Origin: an uncultured Methanobrevibacter sp.
GTDB lineage: Archaea > Methanobacteriota > Methanobacteria > Methanobacteriales > Methanobacteriaceae
Length of the DNA: 43,300 nucleotides
Direction of reading: 5' to 3'
Assembly: GCF_905235195.1 (NCBI RefSeq)
Contig: NZ_CAJOKH010000001.1
Span: 1-43,300, forward strand
Part shown: in pieces, positions 9,269-17,870 of the stretch
Layout: every line of letters begins with the position of its first letter
Position numbering within the stretch: the stretch's first letter is position 1
Program-made: the position numbers and the translations under genes
The notes under the pieces: model-generated
What the model was told of the DNA's origin: nothing
What the model saw: only the letters and a program-made list of their open reading frames with translations
Database searches by the model: none

Positions 9269-10420
9269 TTAATTTTTAAAACTATCTTTAATTAAATAAT
9301 TATCATAATTTGAATTTAGTATATGGGATTCCATATCAACTATAATCACATTTAATTTAATCTTAAATCTGTCTTGAACTCTTTGTCTGATCGCATCAGC
9401 AATGCTGTCCAGTACTAAAATATCCAATTGGGACTTTTTAAGTATATCAATAATTTCTTCTGTGGTTTTGCATGAATATACTTCTTTTATAATCTCTGTA
9501 GAACCACCACATAAACCTGTGTGTGCTGCAAATATTTCTCTACGTCCATCTGCCACTGCATGTTTAGTATTGAATATTCCGCCTGCAAGTTTAACCAGTT
9601 TTCCAATATGGCCAACTAAGGTTAAATGGTTAATTTCTCTTTTTGAAGCCTCTTCAAACATAAATCCTACAAAGTTTGTTGTCTGTATTACCTGGTCTTT
9701 ATCAATGTCTAGAATATTGTTTGCAATTTTCTCTCCAATATTGCCAGGAACAAATACTATCTCATCAAAGCCTTCAGCAACGGCAACATCTAGAGGTATT
9801 AAAAGTGAATCTTTATAAGCTTTTGTACTCATAGATCTTGCAATACCTGTTGTTCCAAGTATACTTATTCCTCCAACAATTCCAATACGAGGATTCATTG
9901 TACGTTTTGCTAGTTTTTCACCATCAGGAATTGTTACAGTTATTATTGCAAGTTTATTTTTAGGTACATACTTTTTTAAATTATCTTTAATCATCTTTCG
10001 GGGAATTGGATTGATGGCATATTCTCCAATAGGTATTTGAAGACCTTTTTTTGTTACCTTACCAATTCCTCCTCCAGATTTAATGATTACATTGTCATTT
10101 TTATCGATTAAAGGATTAGTATAATCAACAGTATATTCACTAGAATTAAATAGTTCAACTGTTGTAATTATTTCAATATTAACAGTAACATCAGGATCAT
10201 CATAAGGATATTTATGTGCAGATGAGGAAGCCTTATTTTCCCCAATCAACTCACATCTGTCTAAAAATATATCTAACCTATCGGTAGGTGTATTAATTTG
10301 AACAATAGATATTTCTTCACTACTTATTATCCTTTTTAAACTTGCAAGAGCAGTTGCAGTTGCAATGCTTCCAGTTGTAGGTCCAGATTTATATCCCTTT
10401 TCCTGATTATTAGGGTTCAT
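9269..10420 (-). CDS. cbiD: cobalt-precorrin-5B C1-methyltransferase
   Basis: CbiD of the anaerobic cobalamin route, which methylates C1 of the corrin ring with SAM. The 383-residue length is normal. It has the diagnostic N-terminus GYKSGPTTGSIATATA (9-24), then KSGGGIGKVTKKG, NPRIGIVGGISILGTTGI near 177-194, LVGHIGKLVKLAGG, and HAVADGRREIFAAHTGLCGG. CbiD feeds the corrinoid of the methyltransferase complex Mtr, essential in methanogenesis. The other corrinoid gene here, cbiP, is about 24 kb away, so the pathway genes are scattered. The start at 10420 places the conserved GYKSGPTTG at residue 9, as expected. Confidence 0.95.
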   Translation of the reverse strand: MNPNNQEKGYKSGPTTGSIATATALASLKRIISSEEISIVQINTPTDRLDIFLDRCELIGENKASSSAHKYPYDDPDVTVNIEIITTVELFNSSEYTVDYTNPLIDKNDNVIIKSGGGIGKVTKKGLQIPIGEYAINPIPRKMIKDNLKKYVPKNKLAIITVTIPDGEKLAKRTMNPRIGIVGGISILGTTGIARSMSTKAYKDSLLIPLDVAVAEGFDEIVFVPGNIGEKIANNILDIDKDQVIQTTNFVGFMFEEASKREINHLTLVGHIGKLVKLAGGIFNTKHAVADGRREIFAAHTGLCGGSTEIIKEVYSCKTTEEIIDILKKSQLDILVLDSIADAIRQRVQDRFKIKLNVIIVDMESHILNSNYDNYLIKDSFKN

Positions 10421-10579
10421 AAATTTTAATATGTATTTTTAAATATAAAACTTATATCTTTTCTTTATTTATAAAATAATTTGAGAATTTATAAATCAAT
10501 CATTATTCATTGTATAAACCATATTTTCAAAGTATTTATTATTATGAATTTCAAATAATTTATTAACTTATTTATCCTA

Positions 10580-11265
10580 ATGATTATATTGTATAATAGG
10601 TTTGAAATTGCTCAGGAATTTGCTAATGCTATTGATTCAGATGAAATTATTAAAATGATATTATTTGGGTTTGTTGCACGTGGAGATGATAATGAGGAAT
10701 TGGATATTGATATTTTAATTGTTATTCATAATAAGAATCATGAATTGGAATCTATTATTAGCAATATTGTTGTAGATTTTATTCTAGAAAAAGAGGAAAT
10801 TATTTCGCCTCATATAATGACTGAAGAACATTTCAATAAAACAAAAGATTATAGTTTTCTTAAAAATGTAATGGATGAAGGGGGTTATTATATGAATATT
10901 GAAGAAATTAATGGAGTCATGGATTTAGCAATTGAAGAATTAAGTATGGCTCAAAAATTGTTTGATGCTGGAAAGTATAGAGGGTCTATAACTCATTCAT
11001 AATATGTGATGTTTGATGCTCTAAAGCTTTATTACTTACTCATAATTTTGTCAGTAAAAAACATGATACAATTTTGACTCAATTTAGTAAAGATTTTGTT
11101 CTTGATGGCGATTTTAATCAGGAAATTTATGCCTATTATTCTAATGCTAAAAACCTTAGAAGGAAATCTAGTTATGATTTCACAGTGAATTTTGATAAAC
11201 ATGAGACATTTGATTGTTTAATTCAGGCTGAAAAATTCATAATGGAAGCAAAAAAATTTTTGTAA
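10580..11265 (+). pseudogene. broken nucleotidyltransferase-HEPN fusion gene
   Basis: The first 140 codons give a MNT-type nucleotidyltransferase domain (ILFGFVARGDDNEELDIDILIVI) followed by the start of a HEPN domain (MNIEEINGVMDLAIEELSMAQKLF...YRGSITHS). A TAA at 11000-11002 then stands where HEPN proteins have Tyr (SYYVMFDALKALL). A single missing G near 11023 (CTAAAGCTTTA instead of CTAAAGGCTTTA) shifts the frame. Coding sense continues from about 11023 to 11265 as TQFSKDFVLDG...RRKSSYDFTVNFDKHE...FIMEAKKFL, a normal HEPN end. The catalytic GS of the nucleotidyltransferase is GF and the Ser before DID is Leu, so the active site was also decaying. MNT/HEPN proteins typically act as toxin-antitoxin pairs. 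Confidence 0.85.
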
Positions 11266-11470
11266 ACTATTTTAATAATTTACTTATTAATTCATTTTGT
11301 TTTATCTTTCATACTTGAATATAATAGTTAAATTAAATTATGTAAATTAAAATTAATAATAAATAAAATATCTAATCTTATATTTTTTATTTTAAAAATT
11401 AAAAAAGATTAAATTAATTAAATGATGAAAAAATTAGAGAAAATATTAAAAATTAGAGAAATTATTAAAT

Positions 11471-11716
11471 TTATTGTAAGCGATCTAGTAATTCAGGTAA
11501 ACTAGGTGCACCAACAAATTCAATGTGATTGTCAATAGCAATACTAGGTACAGCCATAATTCCATAATTTATAGCTTTTTCTCTGTTTTCTTCATCTTCA
11601 ACATTACAAATCTCAACTTCTAAATTAGGAATTTGGGATTTTGCTTCTTCAACTACCTGTACTGCACCAGGACAGTGAGGGCAGGTTGATGATATAAATA
11701 CTTCTACTTTTGTCAT
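11471..11716 (-). CDS. small thioredoxin/glutaredoxin-like protein
   Basis: 81-residue redox protein with an N-terminal beta strand TKVEVFISSTCPHCPGAV holding the CPHC active site, then NVEDEENREKAINYGIMAVPSIAIDN with the conserved cis-proline (VPS), and a short helical end. This is the compact archaeal thioredoxin-like family also found in Methanothermobacter, probably a disulfide reductase of the cytosol. The start was set at the ATG at 11714-11716 because GGTGAT lies right before it; a GTG inside that Shine-Dalgarno is an unlikely alternative. It converges with the broken NTase-HEPN gene. Reductant and target proteins are unknown. Confidence 0.88.
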   Translation of the reverse strand: MTKVEVFISSTCPHCPGAVQVVEEAKSQIPNLEVEICNVEDEENREKAINYGIMAVPSIAIDNHIEFVGAPSLPELLDRLQ

Positions 11717-12136
11717 TTGTATCACCTTTAAAATTTTATAATATAATAATCATTTAATGTTTTTAATTTAAAATTAATATTAGATTTAACTAATAAATTT
11801 ATATTAATTTTCTTAATTGTATAAAGGTTTTATAAATTAATATTTAAAGTTTACTAATTATCTGGAAATTTTTTATAGTTTATTGATATTTTTTTTATAA
11901 TATGTATTTTTTGAATAATTATTTTCATAATTCAAATAAGTTTTATATTATCAAATTAATATTGTTAATAAATTATTAAATTTTTACAATAATTCTTATA
12001 AAGCATAATACATATATTTTATTTAATAGGAAAAATACTCAATAAGAAGTAATATTCAATTAAATTAAGTGGCATAATATTCATTAAATAATTTAGTAGT
12101 ACTAATGTATATTTTATTTAATAAAGCGGTGATTTC
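11717..12136. promoter_or_regulatory. divergent promoter region, with a 13 bp palindrome
   Basis: This 420 bp spacer between the thioredoxin gene (minus) and aroK (plus) contains no gene that I can support. Two related TATA-like segments lie on the aroK side: ATACATATATTTTATTTAAT near 12009 and ATGTATATTTTATTTAAT near 12105. Between them TTAGTAGTACTAA at 12093-12105 is a perfect palindrome. The AT-rich context makes chance possible. An aroK promoter here is inferred from position. Confidence 0.35.
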
Positions 12137-12997
12137 TTGAAAAAAACAGTTGTATCTCCAGGTTCAGCAACTATAATAAATGCAATTTCTACAGGATTTG
12201 GTTCTGCATTTGGAATTGATTTGAATATTAAGGCTTCAGTTAGTGAAAATAATACTGGAGAAATCATATCTAAATCTGATATTGGTGCAGATACTAAGCT
12301 TATGGACATGTGTGCAAGTGCAGTGATTGATTATTATGATGTGGATTGTTCTTTAACTATTGGAACTGAAACTAATCTTCCGATGGGATCTGGTCTGTCT
12401 AGTAGTAGTGCATTATCAAATGCAGTTTGTAAAGCTGTTTCATCCTTTATTGCAGAGGAATTTGAATTAAAACCATTAGATGATTATGAATTATTGAATT
12501 TGGCTATTGACACATCACTTGATGCAAAGGTAACTATTACAGGTGCATATGATGATGCTTCGGCTTCTTATTTTGGTGGTGTGGTTGTATCTGATAATTA
12601 TAATCGTAAACTATTGGTTAAAGAAAAGTTTAAAGAATCTGATATTTTAATATTTCTTGTTGATAAGAACTCTTTAACGATAGATGTTGATGTTGAAAGA
12701 ATATCTCTTATATCTTCAATGGTTGATTTGGCATATAAACAGGCTTTAAAGAAAAATTATTTCAAGGCACTTAACTTAAATGGTATTTTATATTCCAGTG
12801 TTTTAGGTTATGATTCTAATATTGCTATTGAAGCATTATCTGCTGGAGCATTAGCATCTGGTTTGTCTGGTACTGGATCTGCTTTTACTGCTATTGTAGA
12901 TGATGTATCAATTGATAGTGTTAAAGAAGCTTGGAGTCAATTTGAAGGCGAAATTATTCAAACTAAGGTTAATAATCAAGGAACTATTCTTTTATAA
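12137..12997 (+). CDS. aroK: archaeal shikimate kinase (GHMP family)
   Basis: Phosphorylates shikimate to shikimate 3-phosphate. Archaea use a GHMP-kinase member unrelated to bacterial AroK, and this 286-residue protein fits it: SPGSATIINAISTGFGSAFGID at the front and the GHMP phosphate-binding loop PMGSGLSSSSAL (82-93). The C-terminal glycine motif is ASGLSGTGSAFTAIV. The start is TTG at 12137: no ATG fits, and GGTGAT at 12128-12133 marks it. The chorismate mutase gene follows about 1.1 kb downstream on the same strand, which supports an aromatic amino-acid role, although a gene fragment and a small membrane protein lie between. Confidence 0.93.
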   Translation: MKKTVVSPGSATIINAISTGFGSAFGIDLNIKASVSENNTGEIISKSDIGADTKLMDMCASAVIDYYDVDCSLTIGTETNLPMGSGLSSSSALSNAVCKAVSSFIAEEFELKPLDDYELLNLAIDTSLDAKVTITGAYDDASASYFGGVVVSDNYNRKLLVKEKFKESDILIFLVDKNSLTIDVDVERISLISSMVDLAYKQALKKNYFKALNLNGILYSSVLGYDSNIAIEALSAGALASGLSGTGSAFTAIVDDVSIDSVKEAWSQFEGEIIQTKVNNQGTILL

Positions 12998-13018
12998 TAT
13001 TATTGTTTTTAATATAGA

Positions 13019-13198
13019 TATGAAAAACTTGCAGAGGAATTTGGAATCAAGGATGAGGATTATTTCCTAACAAGTGTTGAACGTTTTAATATGTTGGAAA
13101 AATCAACATCAAAGCATAATACAATCAATAAGTTTGTTACTGGTTATAATCCTAATCGTTACATTGGAAATAAAACTCAATCGATGGATTTTTATTAA
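13019..13198 (+). pseudogene. orphan C-terminal coding fragment, unknown family
   Basis: An open frame of 59 codons reads like genuine protein (YEKLAEEFGIKDEDYFLTSV..., then a Lys/Asn-rich part, ending NKTQSMDFY) and closes with TAA. It has no start codon or Shine-Dalgarno; an in-frame stop lies two codons upstream at about 13010-13012. It follows aroK by only 21 bp. The balanced composition, unlike the random AT-rich frames nearby, suggests the 3' remnant of a deleted gene. I do not recognise the family. A programmed or sequencing-related frameshift is a less likely explanation. Confidence 0.45.
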
Positions 13199-13235
13199 TT
13201 AAAGAAAATAAGTTTGTTTTTATGGAAATTGATAT

Positions 13236-13550
13236 TTGGTAATTGGATTTTCATGGTTCTCTTTTGTATTTGCTATCCTAATTACTGTCGGATTTTTTGC
13301 AGGAACTATTGATGGAATGTTCAACGCTATTATGTCTGGTGCAATTACTGCAGTTGTTTTAGGTTCTATGGAAAATTCTTTGGTGGAATTTTTGTATGGT
13401 GCATTTGTAGCTGGGGTTTATAAAGGATATTTTGGAGGGCACATTGTAATTCTAATTATAACAGGTATTATAATAGGATATTTATCCAATGCATATCTTA
13501 AAGAGCCTATCCGTGGGATTGTTGATAATTTAGGTATCTCTTGGTTATAA
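13236..13550 (+). CDS. small glycine-rich integral membrane protein
   Basis: 104 residues, nearly all hydrophobic, with three to four predicted membrane segments: GFSWFSFVFAILITVGFFAG, a glycine/alanine-rich middle (MSGAITAVVLG, LYGAFVAGVYKGYFGG) and IVILIITGIIIGYL. It resembles the small membrane proteins of DUF5518 type found in methanogens, but that is a loose match. The start is uncertain: TTG at 13236 is used, without a good Shine-Dalgarno. An ATG at 13222 (MEIDIW) runs into TAG-free but stop-closed sequence (TAA at 13240) and would join this frame only with a one-base change, so the 5' end may be damaged. Function unknown. Confidence 0.5.
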   Translation: MVIGFSWFSFVFAILITVGFFAGTIDGMFNAIMSGAITAVVLGSMENSLVEFLYGAFVAGVYKGYFGGHIVILIITGIIIGYLSNAYLKEPIRGIVDNLGISWL

Positions 13551-13670
13551 TTTTTTTATGTTTCATAAATTAAGTATTTAAAGAATTAAATAGAACGTTG
13601 GAATCTAAAATTTCAAAGTTTCTATAACAATTCATAATTTAAATATTTTCTTTTAGCAAAGTAAATTCTG

Positions 13671-13752
13671 GTCTTTATATCTAAATTTAATCTGTGTTTT
13701 ATATTATCTTAAAATAAATATTATCGCATGATTTGAATTTGGATATAAAGAC
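13671..13752. repeat. imperfect inverted repeat in a 536 bp gene-free stretch
   Basis: GTCTTTATATCTAAATT (13671-13687) faces AATTTGGATATAAAGAC (13736-13752), 16 of 17 bases complementary, with 48 bp between. The arm GGTCTTTATATC also occurs in the leader of the right-hand insertion sequence (near 43031), followed there by a similar AAATTTAAAT. It may be the trace of a small mobile element, or a long-range hairpin. The rest of 13551-14086 is AT-rich and shows no gene; the chorismate mutase promoter must lie in its last part. Confidence 0.45.
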
Positions 13753-14086
13753 ATTTTTTATTAAAATAACTGATTTTAAATAGTATTTTTATATACTATC
13801 TTTTATGAATATACTTAATAATAAAAATAAGAGTATTTATGTTCATTTTTATTTTAAAAAATTCAGATTTCTAATCTATTATTCATCTTATTATCTTACT
13901 TTATTTATAAAACTTTTATTTATCTTTGAATTTTTATAAGTAATTAAGGATTTGATTTTTCATTAGCTTTTTATTTTAAGGTTTTATAAAATCCCATAAA
14001 TGAATGTAAAATACAATATCTTTAAATATAATAAAGATACATATTTAATTATTATTATAATTATTACAATTTATGGAGATTTTTTC

Positions 14087-14416
14087 ATGAAAGAAGAAAC
14101 TAAGAGAAATTTGTTTAAGAGTGAAGAAGAAGCTCAAAATGTCCTTAAATCTTCTAGAGAAAAAATTGATAAATTTGATAATGATTTAATTAATATAATT
14201 TATGAGAGAACTTCTCTTGCAGATAGTATCGTCAAAGCTAAAACTTATTTAGATATGGATGTCTATGATGAAAGTAGAGAAAAATTTGTTTTTCAAAAAG
14301 CTGAAAAATTAGCTATTGAGAAGAATATTGATCAAGATAAATTAAATCAAATTATGAAAGTATTAATTGATTTAAGTAAAGATAGACAAAAGCATGTCTT
14401 AGATAATTTAGAATAA
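14087..14416 (+). CDS. aroQ: chorismate mutase, AroQ class
   Basis: Converts chorismate to prephenate, the branch point to phenylalanine and tyrosine. The 109-residue all-helical protein aligns without gaps to the E. coli P-protein mutase active site: Arg24, Arg41, Lys52, Asp61, Arg64, Glu65, Ser97 and Gln101 match Arg11, Arg28, Lys39, Asp48, Arg51, Glu52, Ser84 and Gln88. The start at 14087 is chosen because GGAGAT at 14075-14080 is well placed. An ATG at 14000 would add a hydrophobic Ile-rich leader with no counterpart in the family. It lies just ahead of rpS17e (36 bp), probably in one transcript, and shares its pathway with aroK upstream. Confidence 0.92.
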   Translation: MKEETKRNLFKSEEEAQNVLKSSREKIDKFDNDLINIIYERTSLADSIVKAKTYLDMDVYDESREKFVFQKAEKLAIEKNIDQDKLNQIMKVLIDLSKDRQKHVLDNLE

Positions 14417-14452
14417 TACAATTTTTTACTTAAAAAATATGGAGGAATGATT

Positions 14453-14647
14453 ATGGGAAATATAAGAACTACATTTGTTAAACGTATATCAAAAGAACTT
14501 ATTGAAAATCATAGTGATTTTACTACTGATTTTGAAACCAATAAAAAATTAGTATCTGAATATTCTACTGTCAGTACTAAACATTTAAGAAATAAAATTG
14601 CTGGATATATCACCAGATTAATGAAATTACAAGAAGTACAAGCTTAA
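14453..14647 (+). CDS. rps17e: ribosomal protein S17e
   Basis: 64-residue small-subunit ribosomal protein of the archaeal/eukaryotic S17e family. Sequence starts [18 protein letters not shown], the family's hallmark, and continues with [12 protein letters not shown] and [16 protein letters not shown]. It lacks zinc-binding cysteines, as is normal for S17e. GGAGG at 14441-14445 suits the ATG at 14453; an ATG at 14447 is too close to it. The gene follows chorismate mutase closely, and a hairpin overlaps its stop codon. Assignment is secure. Confidence 0.95.
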   Translation: MGNIRTTFVKRISKELIENHSDFTTDFETNKKLVSEYSTVSTKHLRNKIAGYITRLMKLQEVQA

Positions 14648-14660
14648 GTTTTTAACTTAA
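14644..14660 (+). terminator. hairpin at the rpS17e stop
   Basis: TTAAGTT-TTT-AACTTAA is a perfect 7 bp inverted repeat overlapping the TAA stop, followed by T-rich sequence (14668-14730). It could end the aroQ-rps17e transcript. The stem is all weak pairs except one G-C per arm, so the T tracts may matter more than the hairpin. Confidence 0.4.
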
Positions 14661-14775
14661 ACTTACTTTTCTTATTTTATTTGATTTTTACACTTTTTCT
14701 ACATATTTTTAGATTTTTTTTATTAAATTGCTATTTTTTTTATTATTAGGTGGTATAATTAAAGATAAAATTTTC

Positions 14776-17412
14776 ATGGAAAAAGAATTTTTTGAAAAGC
14801 TAAGCAAACACTGTATGGATTTTGGTTTAGGTTTAAATGAAGTTTTATTTGAAAAAATCTTTTATATCATTAATAATAATCTTCCAATTTTAAAATATGA
14901 AACTCCTTATAAAGTTAAACCTGTAACTATTTATTTGACTGATGAGATTCTTGCATATTTGGAAGAGTTTACCCTTAAAAAAAATATAAATAAAAGGGAT
15001 GTTTATTACACTGCTATGAAATCATTGGAAGAGGATGATTTAAAAAATGCTGATGATTATTGTAATGATATTATCAAAACGGAATCTCCAGATAATGATG
15101 TAAAAATCAAGGATAAAAACAATATTAAATCTAATTTAAAACATAACACTAAAGGCCATAAAAAGGACACCTCACTATTAAATAAAAATAATAAAGTAGA
15201 TAAAAATCCAAATAGTCAAAGGTCTTATAGTGAAAATGACAATATAAAATCAGCTGATAGTAGAAGCTCTGATAATTTTAAAACTAAAAAAGCTAAAACT
15301 AAAAGAACTAAAAAAACTAAATCTAAAAAAGATAAAAGAACTAAAAAAACTAAAAATAATAAGAAAACAAGTATTGATGATAATAATATTTTATCTATGA
15401 AAACTGATTTGGAAGGTAATATTTCTATTGAAACAATTACTAGTGAGGAGTATAATCTTAAAAAGTTAAAAAACAGCAAAAAATCTAAAAATTCTAAAAA
15501 AGATTTTTCTCCTAGAAAATACCTTTCTAGTTTTGATTCTAAAGAACATCTTTTCTCAAAATATGGTCCTTTAATAGAAGAATATGAAATGGAATATAAA
15601 AACAATAAAATTAATAGACTTATTAAAGACTTTGATAAAGATAAGGATTTGGAATTATTCGATGGGAAATTTAAAACTGTCAGTATAGAGTCTATGTCTT
15701 CTAGTTTAAAGAACGAATTTAAAGAAAGTTCAGATTTTTTTAATAATATCTGTGGCCACAAATTAGATGATTATCAAAGACTTGCTGCAATTGTCGATGA
15801 TGATAACCTTCAAATCATTGCAGGGGCAGGTACTGGCAAAACATTAACACTAATAAGCAAAGTCAAGTATCTCATTCAAAGCAAAGGAGTAGATCCTAGA
15901 AGAATCTTATGTTTATCTTTCAATACTTCTTCAGCTCGTGAATTGCGAGAAAAGCTTGAAAATGAACTTGGAAGATTTATTGAAACAAAAACTTTCCATT
16001 CATTAGGTTTAAAGATTATAGGTTCATTTGATAAAAATATTAAAAGTCGTTCAATGGATTATGATAGGTTTTTTATAGAAAGGTTTAAGAATTCATTGAC
16101 TATTAATGAAATGGAAGATATGATAAAATTAGGATATGATATTTTTCACATTTCAAAATATGCCTTTGAAGATTTAATTTCAAGTCGTAAAAATTTATCT
16201 AAAGAGGACAAAATAGTTGAGGAGTATAATTTTGTTTTATCACAATGTCCTCTTCCAGGTTTAATTGAAGATTTTATGGAAAGCTTTAAAAGGAAAAATT
16301 ATTCTTTTGATCAATTCTATAGCTTCTACACTGACCCTTATTATTTTTCCATTAATGATTACTCTAAATCTACCATTGAAAATAGACATAGGTTTTTAGA
16401 TATTGTATCTAAGTTTTTCCTTGAATATGAATTATATTTACTTAAAAATAATATGGTTGATTTTAGTGATATGATTAACAAATCTATTGGTCTTGTGGAA
16501 TTATTAGGTTTAAAATATAGTTATGATTATATATTGATTGATGAATATCAGGACACCTCTTATCTAAATTATAAGCTTATTAGGGCTATAAAACATAAAA
16601 CTAATTGTAAGATAGTTGTTGTTGGTGATGATTGGCAGTCTATCTATGGATTTAGAGATACTAATATTGAATTGTTTACTGAGTTTCCTAAATACTTTAA
16701 AAATCCTACTATTGTTTTTACAAAAGAAACATATAGAAATTCTCAGGAATTAATTGATGTTGCAAGTAAGTTTGTTCTCTCAAATAATAAACAAATCACA
16801 AAGAATCTAATTTCTAATGTTTCTGCTGAAAATCCTCCAATCAAGGTTTCATATATTCATGGTAATGACAAATCAAAAAATGATATTTTATCTAAAATTA
16901 TTTTTGATTTAACTGAAAATTATCCGGGATCTACTTTATATATTTTGGCAAGAAATAAGGATATTATAAAAAAATATTTATCAAAAAATAGTTTCAATGG
17001 AGAAAATCTTAAACAAATAGGCAAATCAAATAATTTAAAGATTATTTATCCTGAAAATTCCCACATTAAAGATAGTGATAAGTTAGATATAAACTTTAAA
17101 ACGATTCATGCTTCAAAAGGTTTAGAGGCGGATAATGTCATAGTCCTATTAGATGATAAGTTTCCAAGTACTAGAAGTAGTCATTCACTTTTAAATTATG
17201 TTTCAAGTGATTATGATATTTCAAGTAAAAAAGTAAATGAAGAGAGAAGATTGTTTTATGTTGCACTCTCAAGAACAAGAAACAATGTTTATATAATTTC
17301 TGAGCTATTTAATAAGTCTGATTTTATGAGAGAATTAGAAGACTTTTGGGGCTTGAATAAGTTTAAAAATAGTTTTGAGATTTATTATAATTGTGATGAA
17401 GATGAAAATTAA
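14776..17412 (+). CDS. UvrD/Rep-type helicase with N-terminal extension and basic linker
   Basis: Superfamily 1A DNA helicase of 878 residues. Residues 1-90 form a compact, possibly DNA-binding domain (KVKPVTIYLTDEILAYLEEF). Residues about 95-250 are low-complexity Lys/Ser/Asn/Asp with a strongly basic patch of Lys-Thr-Lys-Arg runs at 169-197. The helicase core follows: DDYQRLAAI, Walker A AGAGTGKT (349-356), motif II DEYQDTS (from 589), VVGDDWQSIYGFR, TIHASKGLEADNVIVL, and RRLFYVALSRTR near the end. Start: ATG at 14776; upstream TTG at 14728 adds a hydrophobic stretch unlike the family, though GGTGG at 14750 is rather far from the ATG. It probably acts in repair or replication restart; the extension's partner is unknown. 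Confidence 0.9.
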   Translation: MEKEFFEKLSKHCMDFGLGLNEVLFEKIFYIINNNLPILKYETPYKVKPVTIYLTDEILAYLEEFTLKKNINKRDVYYTAMKSLEEDDLKNADDYCNDIIKTESPDNDVKIKDKNNIKSNLKHNTKGHKKDTSLLNKNNKVDKNPNSQRSYSENDNIKSADSRSSDNFKTKKAKTKRTKKTKSKKDKRTKKTKNNKKTSIDDNNILSMKTDLEGNISIETITSEEYNLKKLKNSKKSKNSKKDFSPRKYLSSFDSKEHLFSKYGPLIEEYEMEYKNNKINRLIKDFDKDKDLELFDGKFKTVSIESMSSSLKNEFKESSDFFNNICGHKLDDYQRLAAIVDDDNLQIIAGAGTGKTLTLISKVKYLIQSKGVDPRRILCLSFNTSSARELREKLENELGRFIETKTFHSLGLKIIGSFDKNIKSRSMDYDRFFIERFKNSLTINEMEDMIKLGYDIFHISKYAFEDLISSRKNLSKEDKIVEEYNFVLSQCPLPGLIEDFMESFKRKNYSFDQFYSFYTDPYYFSINDYSKSTIENRHRFLDIVSKFFLEYELYLLKNNMVDFSDMINKSIGLVELLGLKYSYDYILIDEYQDTSYLNYKLIRAIKHKTNCKIVVVGDDWQSIYGFRDTNIELFTEFPKYFKNPTIVFTKETYRNSQELIDVASKFVLSNNKQITKNLISNVSAENPPIKVSYIHGNDKSKNDILSKIIFDLTENYPGSTLYILARNKDIIKKYLSKNSFNGENLKQIGKSNNLKIIYPENSHIKDSDKLDINFKTIHASKGLEADNVIVLLDDKFPSTRSSHSLLNYVSSDYDISSKKVNEERRLFYVALSRTRNNVYIISELFNKSDFMRELEDFWGLNKFKNSFEIYYNCDEDEN

Positions 17413-17870
17413 TTTTTATCAGTTTTCAAATAAAGATGATAGTAGAAAATAAACATGCTATTAATTTATTTTATTTTATTTTATTATTTTATTATATGCT
17501 TTCAATTATTTTCATTAATAAAATTCAATAGTAATATATTCTTCAATCTTTTCAAAATATCAAATTTAATACTTTTTTATTTTAATCCTCTTCAATATCT
17601 TCAAATAATAAAATTCAAGATTATATTTTTTATAACTTTTTTAGTTAATTTATTAGCTAAATGAAAAATACAATTTATTTAGTTAGTAGTTTAATGAAAT
17701 AAATACAATTTTTTGAGATTAAATTTTAATATTTTATAAAAATATATTAATGTGTATATTTAAAATTTATAAATGTATAATATATGTGTGTAATAATTTT
17801 TTAAAAATTATTAAATTAATAATAATTAACTTTAAATTTTTTATTAAATTTTTAGATTATGGTGAATTCA
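17413..17870. other. 458 bp gene-free spacer before the lysine operon
   Basis: Very AT-rich sequence between the helicase and lysC. A 69-codon open frame at 17455-17664 encodes only Phe/Ile/Leu/Tyr-rich residues, has no Shine-Dalgarno and looks like a compositional accident. TATA-like runs near 17755-17790 (GTATATTTAAA, GTATAATATATG) are candidates for the lysC promoter. In-frame ATG at 17859 overlaps the Shine-Dalgarno and is not the start. Confidence 0.4.

Noticed and set aside
15225-15761. 178-codon minus-strand frame inside the helicase gene
   Set aside because: Antisense shadow of the Lys/Asp-rich linker (read as Leu/Phe/Ser); no start signal.
17455-17664. 69-codon hydrophobic open frame
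   Set aside because: Composition follows the AT-rich DNA, no ribosome site, no charged residues patterned as in real membrane proteins.
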